This document shows, in pieces, positions 38,174 through 47,198 of a stretch of DNA of 64,000 nucleotides (position 1 is the first letter of the stretch; every line of letters begins with the position of its first letter). This stretch comes from Undibacterium paludis (GTDB lineage: Bacteria > Pseudomonadota > Gammaproteobacteria > Burkholderiales > Burkholderiaceae_D). The position numbers and the translations under genes were made by a program. Under the pieces are notes generated by a model. That model had not been told where the DNA came from. It saw only the letters and a program-made list of their open reading frames with translations, and ran no database searches. The stretch covers positions 1-64,000 of the forward strand of contig NZ_JAKZHX010000018.1 in assembly GCF_022568815.1 (NCBI RefSeq), written 5' to 3'.

Positions 38174-38439
38174 AAAGGCTCCCATAAGTTGATGCAGAGA
38201 TTTTATGCCGGATTGCCTGAATTTTTCTTGCAAAGTGCAGCATGAAAATCGCTATTTGTAGAATTTACTGCGAATAAATTTATAGAAATTGATATAAAAT
38301 GCAGTTATATGTTTGTGCATCGCGCAAAGACACCAAAATATTTATATTTTAGTATCTGATTTGCCAGTCAACATGTTTTATTTACTCCCGCTTTTGTGGT
38401 GAGGGGTGTTACTGAAGTGATTTAGCCGGATTTAAACGC
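38174..38439. promoter_or_regulatory. Divergent kynB-kynR control region
   Basis: The 266 bp between kynB and kynR are AT-rich, with TAAATTTATAGAAATTGATA and several TTTATATTTTAGTATC-like stretches near 38275-38360. By position they hold both promoters and the KynR operator. No single operator can be picked out by eye. Confidence 0.55.
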
Positions 38440-38922
38440 ATGCAACTGGACGCCACCGATCTGAAAATTCTCCAGCAACTGCAAGCTGATGGTCGCATCA
38501 GCAACCAGGAACTGGCCGACAAGGTATTCCTGTCACCTTCATCCTGCCTGCGGCGCGTGCGCATGCTGGAAGAGGCGGGCATCATCCATCATTATTGCGC
38601 CGTCATTGATGCGGCTGCCGTAGGTCTGGAAGTCGACGCCTTTGTCCAGGTCACCATGCGCCGTGATGTGGAACAATGGCATGAAAACTTTTCACAGGCC
38701 CTGCAGCAATGGCCGGAAGTGGTCGGCTCCTACATCATTACTGGCGACGCCAATTACCTGCTGCGTGTGCGCGCCCGTAATCTCAAGCACTATTCTGCCT
38801 TTGTGCTGGAGCGTTTGTACAAGACCACCGGTGTGCTCGATATCCGCTCCAACATTGTCCTGCAGACCTTGAAAGACACCCAGCAAATCGCCACCAGCCT
38901 GATGGTGGCTGATGGAGGTTGA
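38440..38922 (+). CDS. kynR: Lrp/AsnC-family regulator of kynurenine genes
   Basis: A 160-residue protein with the Lrp helix-turn-helix (LDATDLKILQQLQADGRISN, LADKVFLSPSSCLRRVRMLE) at 3-60. The RAM effector domain is at about 70-150 (VEQWHENFSQALQQWPEVVG). It is divergent from kynBUA, the arrangement known for KynR in Pseudomonas, where kynurenine is the inducer. The same role here is inferred from position and family. Confidence 0.85.
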   Translation: MQLDATDLKILQQLQADGRISNQELADKVFLSPSSCLRRVRMLEEAGIIHHYCAVIDAAAVGLEVDAFVQVTMRRDVEQWHENFSQALQQWPEVVGSYIITGDANYLLRVRARNLKHYSAFVLERLYKTTGVLDIRSNIVLQTLKDTQQIATSLMVADGG

Positions 38923-38950
38923 TGAGGGTTGATGAAACGACAGGGAAACC

Positions 38951-39427
38951 ATGATTTCTTTTGACATAGATAACTACCGCTACAATCTGCGCGCCGCCGC
39001 CATCATCCTGCATGAAGACAGGATATTGCTGCATCAGATCGAGGGGGATGAATTCTGGTGCGTACCAGGCGGGCGTATTGATGCGGGTGAACTGGCGGCG
39101 CAAACCATCGTGCGCGAAATGCAGGAAGAATTATCAGAGCCAGTAATTTGCGAGAAAATGCTGTGGACGGTAGAGAATTTCTTCAGCTATCGTGAGCAGA
39201 AGCATCATGAACTAGGTCTGTATTTCTTGACGCGCCTGCTGCCTGACTCGCGCCTGCTCAACAATGCAGGCCCGTATATGGGTAATGAAGGTAAATTGAG
39301 ACTGACCTTTGCCTGGTTCAATTGCGCCGACTTGCAGCAGCTTGACATCCGTCCTTCATTTCTGGCGCAGGCATTGACGGAGGAGGGTTTCAACACGCGG
39401 CACTGGGTGCATCATGAAACAGCCTGA
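38951..39427 (+). CDS. NUDIX hydrolase
   Basis: A 158-residue protein with the Nudix box GGRIDAGELAAQTIVREMQ EEL near residues 42-64 (GX5EX7REXXEE). It hydrolyses a nucleoside-diphosphate-linked substrate with divalent metal. The flanking FFSYREQKHHELGLYF segment is typical of the ADP-ribose or CTP-type subgroup, which cannot be resolved. It starts 28 bp after kynR and may be co-transcribed with it. Confidence 0.85.
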   Translation: MISFDIDNYRYNLRAAAIILHEDRILLHQIEGDEFWCVPGGRIDAGELAAQTIVREMQEELSEPVICEKMLWTVENFFSYREQKHHELGLYFLTRLLPDSRLLNNAGPYMGNEGKLRLTFAWFNCADLQQLDIRPSFLAQALTEEGFNTRHWVHHETA

Positions 39428-39492
39428 GCAGATTGAATAGACTGGACTGCTTACCATACTTGAACATTAACTATATCCGTTACGGGGTCAAC

Positions 39493-40461
39493 ATGATTGC
39501 AAGCCTGCGTTTTACTTCCCTTTGTTGCCTGGCCTTGCTTGCATTGTCAGGCAAAACCCAGGCTGCCACGGCCTGCCAACCCGGCAAGGTCATCGTGCAG
39601 GTGCTGGGTTCTGGCGGGCCAGAACTCAATGATCAGCGGGCTTCCACTTCCTACCTGGTCTGGGTCGATGGCAAGGCGCGCCTCCTGGTTGATTTTGGTA
39701 GTGGCGCTGCATTGAATTACGAAAAATCCGGTGCGAATCCGGCTGACCTGGATGCCGTGCTGTTTTCCCATTTTCACGTCGATCATACGGCAGATTTTCC
39801 GGCCCTGGTCAAGGGTTTGCCATTTGCCGGCTATGACAAGGAGTTGCATGTCTATGGTCCGCCCAAACGTGGCGTTTTCCCTGGTGTTAAAGAATTCGTG
39901 CATGCCTTGTTCAATCGCGAGACCGGCGCATATGCTTACCTGGCCGATTATGCCGACCCCGATGTCAGCAGCCAGTTCAAGATGGAAATCGAAGAAATCC
40001 CCTTCAAAGAAGCGGGTCAGAGCGAGAAAAACAAGGTAAAGGAAATACAGCGCTACAGCATCGGCGACAGTCTGGCTGTCAGCGCCATCGCCGTCTTGCA
40101 TGGCCCCGTACCAGCACTGGCCTGGCGGGTGGACAGCCATGGTTGCAGCGTCACTTTCAGTGGTGACACCAGTAATAGCGACCAGGCACTGGACCAGCTG
40201 GCGCAGGGCAGTGATGTGCTCGTTGCCCACAATGCCGCCAGGGAGAATGATGCTGACAATGTTGCCCGCCTGCTGCATATGATGCCAACAGAAATTGGCC
40301 GCATTGCAGGTACTGCCAAGATTGGAAAACTGGTGCTGTCGCACCGCATGAAACGCACACTGGGTCATGAAATGGAAAGCAGTGCGGCGATACGCAAGAA
40401 TTATGCAGGAACGATCCTGTTTGCCAACGACATGCAAAAAATTACGGTCGGCGGGAAGTAG
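39493..40461 (+). CDS. Exported metallo-beta-lactamase-fold hydrolase
   Basis: The ATG at 39493 begins a signal peptide (MIASLRFTSLCCLALLALSG). The mature part of the 322-residue protein has VLFSHFHVDHTADFPALVKG (zinc histidines) and CSVTFSGDTSNSDQALDQLA for the later aspartate. AKIGKLVLSHRM supplies the last histidine. The layout is RNase Z-like or arylsulfatase-type, but the export signal speaks for an envelope hydrolase. The substrate is unknown. Confidence 0.82.
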   Translation: MIASLRFTSLCCLALLALSGKTQAATACQPGKVIVQVLGSGGPELNDQRASTSYLVWVDGKARLLVDFGSGAALNYEKSGANPADLDAVLFSHFHVDHTADFPALVKGLPFAGYDKELHVYGPPKRGVFPGVKEFVHALFNRETGAYAYLADYADPDVSSQFKMEIEEIPFKEAGQSEKNKVKEIQRYSIGDSLAVSAIAVLHGPVPALAWRVDSHGCSVTFSGDTSNSDQALDQLAQGSDVLVAHNAARENDADNVARLLHMMPTEIGRIAGTAKIGKLVLSHRMKRTLGHEMESSAAIRKNYAGTILFANDMQKITVGGK

Positions 40462-40504
40462 GGGCGTTAATGCAGAGATTGATCACTTGTTGCGCCTGCC
40501 GGCA

Positions 40505-41506
40505 TCACAAGTCGTGCGGCACTTTCGGCACGGCGCCTCCGCCTCCCTTGATCAGATTGTAGGCAATGAGGGCGCTGATCAGGCCATAGCCTATGCGCGG
40601 TATCCATTCAGCGATCTGCTCCTGTTGCAGCGCCAGGCTGGCGTTTTCACCTTTGGCATAGTGTTCCAGCATTTCCGGCAACTGGCCGCTGGCTTCGCCG
40701 GTTTTGATCAGGCCCAGCAGCGTTGCATCGCTGATGGCGGGTAGTGCGCGTACGGCTTCAGCCAGTGTTGCCCCTTTTTGCATGCGTGGCAGTATCTTTG
40801 CCAGCTCGCGGCGCAGCAAGACATTGCTGCTTGCCTGCAAGCCCAGGGGCAGGGCATCAAACATGGGCAAGCCGGCTTCCAGCATCAACGCCATGCTTTG
40901 CCAGAAATCGCAAAGATTGCGGCGCTTGTGCAGTTTGCCAAAAACTGGCAGAGCCAGCAAAACCTGGTCGAGCAGTGAAGTGGGCGCATCAAGTGGGCGC
41001 ATCTGGAAGCGCCGGTAAGCAAAAATGCCACCGCCAACCAGGCCGACGGCCAGCAAGATGCTGCGTATTGCCTGCCACAAATAGCCCCCCAGGCTCAGGC
41101 TGCCAGCCACCAGTTGCGGCAGGGGCGGGATGAATAATGCCGCCAGCGCCATGAAGGCCGGCAGCATCATGCGTGATTTGATGCGGGAAATTTGCTGGGC
41201 TTTTTCCTGGTAGAGCTGGGCCAGGTGGCGATAGGTTCTGGTTGGGTCGCCCGCAGCCAGGGCTGCTCCTAACAGACCGGCTTCCAGCGGTGTCCACAGG
41301 CCGCTGTGCAGACCGGCCTCTGCCAGGTTCTTGCCTCGTTTGACCAGGTTCAGTGTCTCAGTCATCCTGGTCTGGTAGCGGCCAGGCAGTTTGATCATGG
41401 GTAGTGCCTGTAGTGGCCCTATGCCCGCGTGGCTTAGCGCCGCCAGTTGCAAAAGCAGCTCTGCCCGCAGGCTGTAGGGTAGTGCCAGGTGCTGTTTAAT
41501 TTTCAT
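40505..41506 (-). CDS. Orphan GspF/PilC-type inner-membrane protein
   Basis: About 333 residues starting at ATG 41506 (MKIKQHLALPYSLR). The GspF fold appears as LLLQLAALSHAGIGPLQALP, three membrane helices (about 155-195 and 290-310), and the repeated DFWQSMALMLEAGLPMFDAL pattern. Members form the platform of type II secretion or type IV pili. No other pilus or secretion gene is in the window, so it is an orphan; the partner machinery would have to be elsewhere. Confidence 0.75.
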   Translation of the reverse strand: MKIKQHLALPYSLRAELLLQLAALSHAGIGPLQALPMIKLPGRYQTRMTETLNLVKRGKNLAEAGLHSGLWTPLEAGLLGAALAAGDPTRTYRHLAQLYQEKAQQISRIKSRMMLPAFMALAALFIPPLPQLVAGSLSLGGYLWQAIRSILLAVGLVGGGIFAYRRFQMRPLDAPTSLLDQVLLALPVFGKLHKRRNLCDFWQSMALMLEAGLPMFDALPLGLQASSNVLLRRELAKILPRMQKGATLAEAVRALPAISDATLLGLIKTGEASGQLPEMLEHYAKGENASLALQQEQIAEWIPRIGYGLISALIAYNLIKGGGGAVPKVPHDL

Positions 41507-41563
41507 GCACGGTATTGTGCCATGATCTAAAATAAGTGTGTGCCAGAAAAATATGGGGGAAGC

Positions 41564-42079
41564 ATGTCTGCCATCACCAGTTTGCGCCGCTATGTCTTGG
41601 GGTTTCTTGCCAGCCTGGGCCTGGGTTTTGCTGCAACGCCTGTTTTGGCCGCTGCCTGTGACAGTCCACCCATGCATGAATTCGATTTCTGGCTTGGTGA
41701 ATGGAATGTACATACCACTGACGGCAAGCTGGCCGGTACCAATAGCATCAGGCGCGAATATGACGGCTGTGTCCTGCATGAGCGTTATAAAACCGGTCAT
41801 GGCTATAGTGGTGAAAGTCTCAATATCTACGACGCGCCGCGTAAAGTCTGGCACCAGAGCTGGGTCGACAACACGGGCCTGCTGTTGTTGCTTGAAGGTG
41901 GCTGGCGTGGCGCGAGCATGGTGCTGGAAGGCCAGACTGTTTCACCTGAAGGGCAGGCAATACGTCATAAAATCAGCTGGACACCGAATGCCAACGGAAC
42001 CGTGCGACAACTATGGGAATCCACGGACGCCAAAGGGCAGTGGATCATCGCTTTTGACGGACTGTATTCAAAACGGTAA
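41564..42079 (+). CDS. Exported DUF1579-like protein
   Basis: About 171 residues from ATG 41564, with a signal peptide ending near VLAAA. The mature domain has DFWLGEWNVHTTDGKLAGTN, VDNTGLLLLLEGGW and GQWIIAFDGLYSKR, like DUF1579 proteins. Periplasmic beta barrel of unknown role. It is divergent from the GspF-like gene, with 57 bp between. Confidence 0.7.
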   Translation: MSAITSLRRYVLGFLASLGLGFAATPVLAAACDSPPMHEFDFWLGEWNVHTTDGKLAGTNSIRREYDGCVLHERYKTGHGYSGESLNIYDAPRKVWHQSWVDNTGLLLLLEGGWRGASMVLEGQTVSPEGQAIRHKISWTPNANGTVRQLWESTDAKGQWIIAFDGLYSKR

Positions 42080-42135
42080 AAATTTTTTGGAAAATAGCCG
42101 CTTAATCTCGCCGGTCATCAATATCAGGAGCCATC

Positions 42136-42813
42136 ATGTTCATCACCAGAACCTTGAGCGCGTTGTTATTCACATCGATCACGCTCACCCTCACCCTGCC
42201 GGTGGCGGCATCAGATATTTATGAACTGCAAAGCTATCATGCCAGTGAAGCACAGGGTGAACGTAAAGGCCCCTGGCTGGGCTTGCAGCAGACGAACAAA
42301 TCCTGGCGACTAGTGCCGGTCAAGCCCAGGTTCAAAAAAGTGGCCGACCCGATCAGTAATGAAGGGATAGAAGTCAGCGCCAAAGTCGATAATGTGCGCA
42401 TCATGCTGTCTGACCGCAGCCTGAGGGCCGGCACAGTGATGTTGTCGGATGAGGCCAGGGTCGTCAGCGGATCTCTTGATGAAGAGTTTGAACTGTCATC
42501 CCTGCCTCCCTTGGGACAAGAGCGGCTGATGCATTTCATGGGCAGTGAATACCGACTGCAAAACCGGGATGGCAAAATCTACCTGAGCCTGCAGGGGGGC
42601 GAGCAATACCTGTTCGACTATACAGAAAATCAGGAGGACAATAATGCCAGACTGATCTGGGTTGGCGACCTTGATCATGATGGCAAGCTCGATTTCATCA
42701 TCGATACATCCAATCACTATAACGTGACTGAATTACGTCTGTACTTGTCAGGACAGGCTGGCAAGGGCGAATTGCTGAAGCTGGTTGCTAAGCGCAGGTC
42801 TACCGGTTGCTAA
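42136..42813 (+). CDS. Exported hypothetical protein, 225 aa
   Basis: A signal peptide (about 1-24, ending PVAAS) is followed by a beta-rich mature part. At about 170-200 there is an aspartate-rich segment WVGDLDHDGKLDFIIDTS, an FG-GAP/calcium-loop-like motif. The CAGGAGCC ribosome site is good. The family is unknown. Confidence 0.7.
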   Translation: MFITRTLSALLFTSITLTLTLPVAASDIYELQSYHASEAQGERKGPWLGLQQTNKSWRLVPVKPRFKKVADPISNEGIEVSAKVDNVRIMLSDRSLRAGTVMLSDEARVVSGSLDEEFELSSLPPLGQERLMHFMGSEYRLQNRDGKIYLSLQGGEQYLFDYTENQEDNNARLIWVGDLDHDGKLDFIIDTSNHYNVTELRLYLSGQAGKGELLKLVAKRRSTGC

Positions 42814-42930
42814 CGAATCTGACGTGCAGCGTCGTTACATTTACTTACGGCCGTAACATTTCCGTGGTCTCCTTTTGAGCGTGCTCCTGCGTTGTAGGCA
42901 CTAGAGCATTTATTTCACCAGGAGAACACC

Positions 42931-43512
42931 ATGGACCAAGTCACCACCACAACAAAACGCATACACCCTCTGATGGCGGGCGCTGCCTGTTCCGTCATAC
43001 TGGTCAGCCTGTTGGGCGCTGCCGCCATTACAGGTTTACTGCCAAACTCCAATAGTACGACTGCGCCGGTCAATACAACAGGGCAGGCAGCCATGACTGC
43101 TAACCAGGGCATGAATCAGAACTTGCCTAATCAGGCAATGGCGCAGGGTGTCAATCCAGGTGCCAATCAAGGTATGAGTCAGGGTATGGGGCAGAGTATG
43201 AGCCAGCCAGTCCAGTCTTCAAACCAGAATGCCTATCCAGGCACTTATCAGGGACAGACAGCAGGCAATTACAACAATGCTCCCGCATCCAGAGTGGCAC
43301 AGGCCAGCCAGCCGCAACAACGCAGTAACCATAGTTATCATCCGCAACAGCCAGCGGCACAAAACAGCCCGGTCGGCATCGGTGTCGGCGCTGTCATCGG
43401 CGGCCTGATAGGCAGCCAGGTAGGTAACGGCAATGGCCGTACACTGGCCACGATTGCCGGTGCAGTAGGTGGCGGTTATGTGGGTAATGAAGTGGCTAAA
43501 CGGAATCCTTGA
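42931..43512 (+). CDS. Glycine-zipper 2TM-domain protein
   Basis: A 193-residue protein with an N-terminal hydrophobic segment (about 15-34). A Gln/Met/Asn-rich linker follows (about 55-130, with repeats such as NQGMSQGMGQSMSQP). A C-terminal glycine-zipper domain runs from VGIGVGAVIGGLIGSQVGNG to GAVGGGYVGNEVAKRNP. Such domains sit in the cell envelope. A CAGGAG site precedes the ATG. The upstream stretch 42836-42870 has GTTAC/GTAAC half-sites, a possible envelope-stress operator. Confidence 0.75.
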   Translation: MDQVTTTTKRIHPLMAGAACSVILVSLLGAAAITGLLPNSNSTTAPVNTTGQAAMTANQGMNQNLPNQAMAQGVNPGANQGMSQGMGQSMSQPVQSSNQNAYPGTYQGQTAGNYNNAPASRVAQASQPQQRSNHSYHPQQPAAQNSPVGIGVGAVIGGLIGSQVGNGNGRTLATIAGAVGGGYVGNEVAKRNP

Positions 43513-43565
43513 ACCTGGTACAGATATGACGGGTTCACACGTACTTCACCGCGACAACCCAAGCC

Positions 43566-43666
43566 CGTCATTCTTGCCAAGGCCGGAATCCAGTGGCTGC
43601 AAACCGCTTAGCCTGTTGATCTGACGGCGCGTCAAACATGGATACCCGCCTTGCGCGGGTATGACG
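43566..43666. repeat. Pair of dispersed inverted repeats
   Basis: CGTCATTCTTGCCAAGGCCG at 43566 and GATACCCGCCTTGCGCGGGT at 43641 are relatives of the dispersed Burkholderiales repeat. They lie in opposite orientation between convergent genes. The second copy resembles the repeat at 16951-16976. Confidence 0.6.
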
Positions 43667-43729
43667 AGTTGAATTTCCCAGTGCCCTTGTGTCCGGCCTT
43701 TTGGCCCGCATCCGCCAGCACAAGTACTC

Positions 43730-44806
43730 TTACTGTGTACCCAGCAAAGCCCGCAACATCTCCGCCGCCGGCCCTTTGTTGGCCCAGGTCTGCGACAGGT
43801 CCAGGTCGCCATTGGTGCTGACCATGATGAGGATGCTCTGGCTCTGCAGATCGACCAGGTTCAATATCCGCACACCGGCTATCCAGCCCTGGCGTTCAAT
43901 GATCATCACCTGACTGTGAGCATCTGATGCCCTGAACGGGTATGACCAGACACCGAGTGCGCCACCCACATTATTCGGTTTGACCATTACTTCACGGCTT
44001 TTGGCTGGCAGGTATTTGCCCTGTATGAACGCCAGGTCAAAGGCATACAGATCTTTCAGTGTGCCAAAGCTGGAGCCAGCAGGCCCGTAGCTGGCCAGAT
44101 TGACTTCTGGTTCAGGTTTGCCGCCCAGGGTGCCATGGATATGCTGTTTGGAGTCGGGCAGGGCGGCAGTGTAATAGCTGGCCGTACTCATGCCCGCCGG
44201 GGCAAATATGCGTTGCTGCAACAGGCTTAAAAAGCTTTGTTTGTTGATTTTTTCGAGCAGGGCGCCAAGTACGATGTAGTCGCAATTGTTGTAGTCAAAC
44301 TTGCTGCCCGGTGCTGCTGTGACTGGTCCGGCGCACAGGCCGGTGGCAAACTTCTGTATGTCGTCGCCGCTATTGGCATCCATCATATGCACTGCCGGAT
44401 TGACCATCTCGTTATACAGACCCGAATAATGGGTCAGCAATTGCCTGATGGTGGCATTGCGTGCCTGGACATTGGGATAGTCGGGCCAGTAAGCACCCAG
44501 GGGCTGGTCCAGCTGCAACTTGCCCGCTTCAACTTCCTGCATCACCAGGATGGCAGTCATTTGTTTGGTAATCGATGCAAAACGGAAAGTCTGCTTGCTG
44601 TCCTTGATGGCGCCAAAGCTTTTTTCAAGCAAGACCTTATCACCCCGGGCGGCAAATACCAGGCCCTGGAAGCCGGTTTTGCCGAGGTTTTTTGCCGCTT
44701 CTTCAAGACTTGGCAGGTTTTTGGGGGCTGCCAGCAGGCTGCCTGAAGCGAGCAGGCCAGCACTGAATATGGTGAAACTGGCAAGATATTTTTTGATGTG
44801 GGACAT
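43730..44806 (-). CDS. Serine hydrolase (beta-lactamase class C fold)
   Basis: About 358 residues from ATG 44806, with a signal peptide ending LLAAP. The SxxK motif is in FASITKQMT near 80, the YxN motif is in FDYNNCDYIVLGALLE near 175, and the N-terminal half has GFQGLVFAARGDKVLLEKSF. It is the same fold as 21927-23090 but without a lipobox. An envelope hydrolase of unknown substrate. Confidence 0.82.
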   Translation of the reverse strand: MSHIKKYLASFTIFSAGLLASGSLLAAPKNLPSLEEAAKNLGKTGFQGLVFAARGDKVLLEKSFGAIKDSKQTFRFASITKQMTAILVMQEVEAGKLQLDQPLGAYWPDYPNVQARNATIRQLLTHYSGLYNEMVNPAVHMMDANSGDDIQKFATGLCAGPVTAAPGSKFDYNNCDYIVLGALLEKINKQSFLSLLQQRIFAPAGMSTASYYTAALPDSKQHIHGTLGGKPEPEVNLASYGPAGSSFGTLKDLYAFDLAFIQGKYLPAKSREVMVKPNNVGGALGVWSYPFRASDAHSQVMIIERQGWIAGVRILNLVDLQSQSILIMVSTNGDLDLSQTWANKGPAAEMLRALLGTQ

Positions 44807-44907
44807 ATTTGGGCTCCGTACGGGCGGATTGGATGGCTCAGGCTGCATATTAACAAAAGACAGGCGCAGATGATCAGGGCTTTAGCATCAGGCTATAATG
44901 CCGGACC

Positions 44908-46461
44908 ATGAATCTATTAAGAACCCTTGCTTCCATCAGCGGCATGACCATGCTGTCGCGCGTGACCGGTCTGGTACGCGATATTTTGATTGCCACCCTG
45001 TTTGGCGCCGACGCGCGCACTGACGTTTTTAATATCGCATTTCGCATCCCCAACCTGCTGCGCAGGCTGTTTGCCGAAGGCGCATTTTCCCAGGCCTTTG
45101 TCCCCATCCTGGCTGAATACAAGAATAGCCATGGCGATGTCGCCACAAGGCAATTGATAGATCGTGTCGGCACTGTCATGACCTGGACATTGCTGCTGAC
45201 CTGTGTGCTGGGCATCATGGGCGCACCGGTGCTGCTGTATTTTTTTGCCGAAGGTTATGTTGGTGACCCGGTGATCTTTGACATGGCTATCGTCATGACC
45301 CGCATCATGTTCCCCTACATCGGTTTCATGTCACTGGTGGCCCTGGGTGGCGGCATACTCAATACCTGGCGCGAATTCAAGGTGCCGGCATTCACGCCTG
45401 TGCTGTATAACCTGTCGTCGATTGCCTGTTCCTGGCTGCTCGCGCCGCACCTGGCCCAACCTGTATATGCGCTGGCGATAGGTGTGTTCATCGGTGGAGT
45501 GCTGCAACTGGGTGTGCAGGTGCCAGCCTTGCTCAGGATAGGCATGTTGCCAAGAATAAGCTGGCATCTTGGCACCAGTTGGCAGGATGAAGGCGTGCGC
45601 CGCATCATGCGCAATATGGTGCCGGCTATCCTGGCCGTATCAGCGACGCAGATCAGCATTGCCATCAATTCCAATATTGCTTCCAAGCTGACACCGGGCA
45701 GTGTCACCTGGCTGGCCAATGCCGACCGCCTGATGGAATTCCCGACTGCCCTGCTCGGCGTGGCACTAGGCACCATTCTGCTGCCCGGTCTGTCCAAGGC
45801 CAATGCCGATGGCGATACGGCAGAATATTCATCGCTGCTGGACTGGGGCCTGCGCCTGACTTTTTTGCTGGCCCTGCCAGCAGCGGTTGGCCTGGCCACC
45901 ATACCTGAAGCACTGACTTCTACCTTGTTCCATCACAATAAATACAGCGGCCATGCCGTGCAGATGACATCAAATGCGCTGATCGCCTATGGCCTGGGTT
46001 TGCTGGGCCTGATCGTGGTCAAAATACTGGCGCCAGGCTTTTATGGCAAACAGGATATACGCACGCCAGTCAAAATTGCCGTTGCCGTCATGCTGGTCAC
46101 GCAGGGCTTGAATTATATCTTCGTTCCGTATTTTGCCCATGCTGGCCTGGCCCTGTCAGTGGGGCTGGGGGCTTGCGTCAATGCTGTTTTCTTATACACC
46201 GGCCTGCGCAGGCGCGGCATTTACCATCCACAAAAAGGCTGGGGCATGTTCCTGCTCAAGCTGTGTGCTGCCCTGTTTCTGATGGCAGGTATAGCGTTGT
46301 GGACTTCTGACCAGTTCCACTGGCTGGCGATGCGCAGTACGCCGTTTTTGCGCGTGGGTGCATTGGCGCTGGTGATCTCTGCAAGCGCCGCCACCTACTT
46401 CGCTGCGCTGATACTGATGGGTTTCAGGCCCAGGGATTTCAAGAAGGTGACGAAGGTATAA
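44908..46461 (+). CDS. murJ: Lipid II flippase MurJ
   Basis: A 517-residue MOP-superfamily protein with about 14 membrane helices. MTMLSRVTGLVRDILIATLF and ADARTDVFNIAFRIPNLLRR near the start, and EGAFSQAFVPILAEYK at about 50-65, are MurJ signatures; arginines in these loops are needed for transport in known members. It flips lipid-linked peptidoglycan precursors across the inner membrane. The following non-coding region separates it from the polysaccharide operon. Confidence 0.95.
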   Translation: MNLLRTLASISGMTMLSRVTGLVRDILIATLFGADARTDVFNIAFRIPNLLRRLFAEGAFSQAFVPILAEYKNSHGDVATRQLIDRVGTVMTWTLLLTCVLGIMGAPVLLYFFAEGYVGDPVIFDMAIVMTRIMFPYIGFMSLVALGGGILNTWREFKVPAFTPVLYNLSSIACSWLLAPHLAQPVYALAIGVFIGGVLQLGVQVPALLRIGMLPRISWHLGTSWQDEGVRRIMRNMVPAILAVSATQISIAINSNIASKLTPGSVTWLANADRLMEFPTALLGVALGTILLPGLSKANADGDTAEYSSLLDWGLRLTFLLALPAAVGLATIPEALTSTLFHHNKYSGHAVQMTSNALIAYGLGLLGLIVVKILAPGFYGKQDIRTPVKIAVAVMLVTQGLNYIFVPYFAHAGLALSVGLGACVNAVFLYTGLRRRGIYHPQKGWGMFLLKLCAALFLMAGIALWTSDQFHWLAMRSTPFLRVGALALVISASAATYFAALILMGFRPRDFKKVTKV

Positions 46462-47198
46462 GGCAGCTCGTCCCAAAAAAAACGATTGCGAATGCAACTC
46501 ATTGTAACGAACCTCGTCAACCGCCAGCATATCTTGTAACTTGCAAAATCCGGAAGAACAAGAATTGCCGTTCATGCCGAACGGCAATTTGTCTGCCTTG
46601 GTGTTTTTCAAGTGCACAGCGCTGCAGATGCGGATTCTCTTCCTGTATGAAAAATATGGAGTAATTGCGTAGTACTACGTATGGCTTTTGTTTTTTATTT
46701 CATGAGGAAAATTCGCAAAACCTGAATGTGCACATAAATACGGCATTCTTACAAATTGCATACAAATTATAGACAAAATAACTAGTGTTTTGACTTGATC
46801 AATCAGGGTTAAATTGTTAAAGTTTGCATCATGTTACAAAGTGTTCACTTTACATTGATCTGACTCACTTACGCATGCAGTAAGTGTTCGTGATCAACCT
46901 GTCGCCTGCTTACGATTAGATCATCCCAGATGGGATGCGTCTTCTAACCCTATAGCAATTTCCTGGCGCAGCAATCCTTTTGGATGCTGCGGGGGCTAAC
47001 TGTTTTCGAAAAAAAATGACGCGATGATTTTGCTCGTCTTGTGAAAACAGCAGCCGAGTTTTTTTGGTTGAAGTTTGAAATGAAGAATTTATTGGTCTCC
47101 GTGGTCTCTGTAAGCGTCCCTGCGAGTGTCTGCAGTCAGCGCGTTCATTCTGCTGCTTGCACAGGTATGCGTGGCAATGTCTGCAAGGGAATGTCGAC
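46462..47198. other. Long non-coding leader before the O-antigen operon
   Basis: No gene is supported in these 737 bp. It holds a strong hairpin (46563-46589), a palindromic GTAGTACTAC near 46668, AT-rich sequence at 46690-46860 and an ACTTAC ... GTAAGT half-palindrome near 46868. It probably carries the operon promoter and a long untranslated leader. Confidence 0.4.
46563..46589. terminator. Stem-loop after murJ
   Basis: AATTGCCGTTC pairs perfectly with GAACGGCAATT around the loop ATGCC, about 100 bp after murJ. The sequence after it lacks a proper T-run, so it is a possible terminator or attenuator only. Confidence 0.45.

Noticed and set aside
45568-45584. TGGCACCAGTTGGCA as a second sigma-54 promoter
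   Set aside because: The GC pair is one base too close, and it lies inside the murJ coding sequence.
46860-47150. JUMPstart/ops sequence before the O-antigen operon
   Set aside because: I looked for the ops core GGCGGTAGC and its flanks; they are not there.
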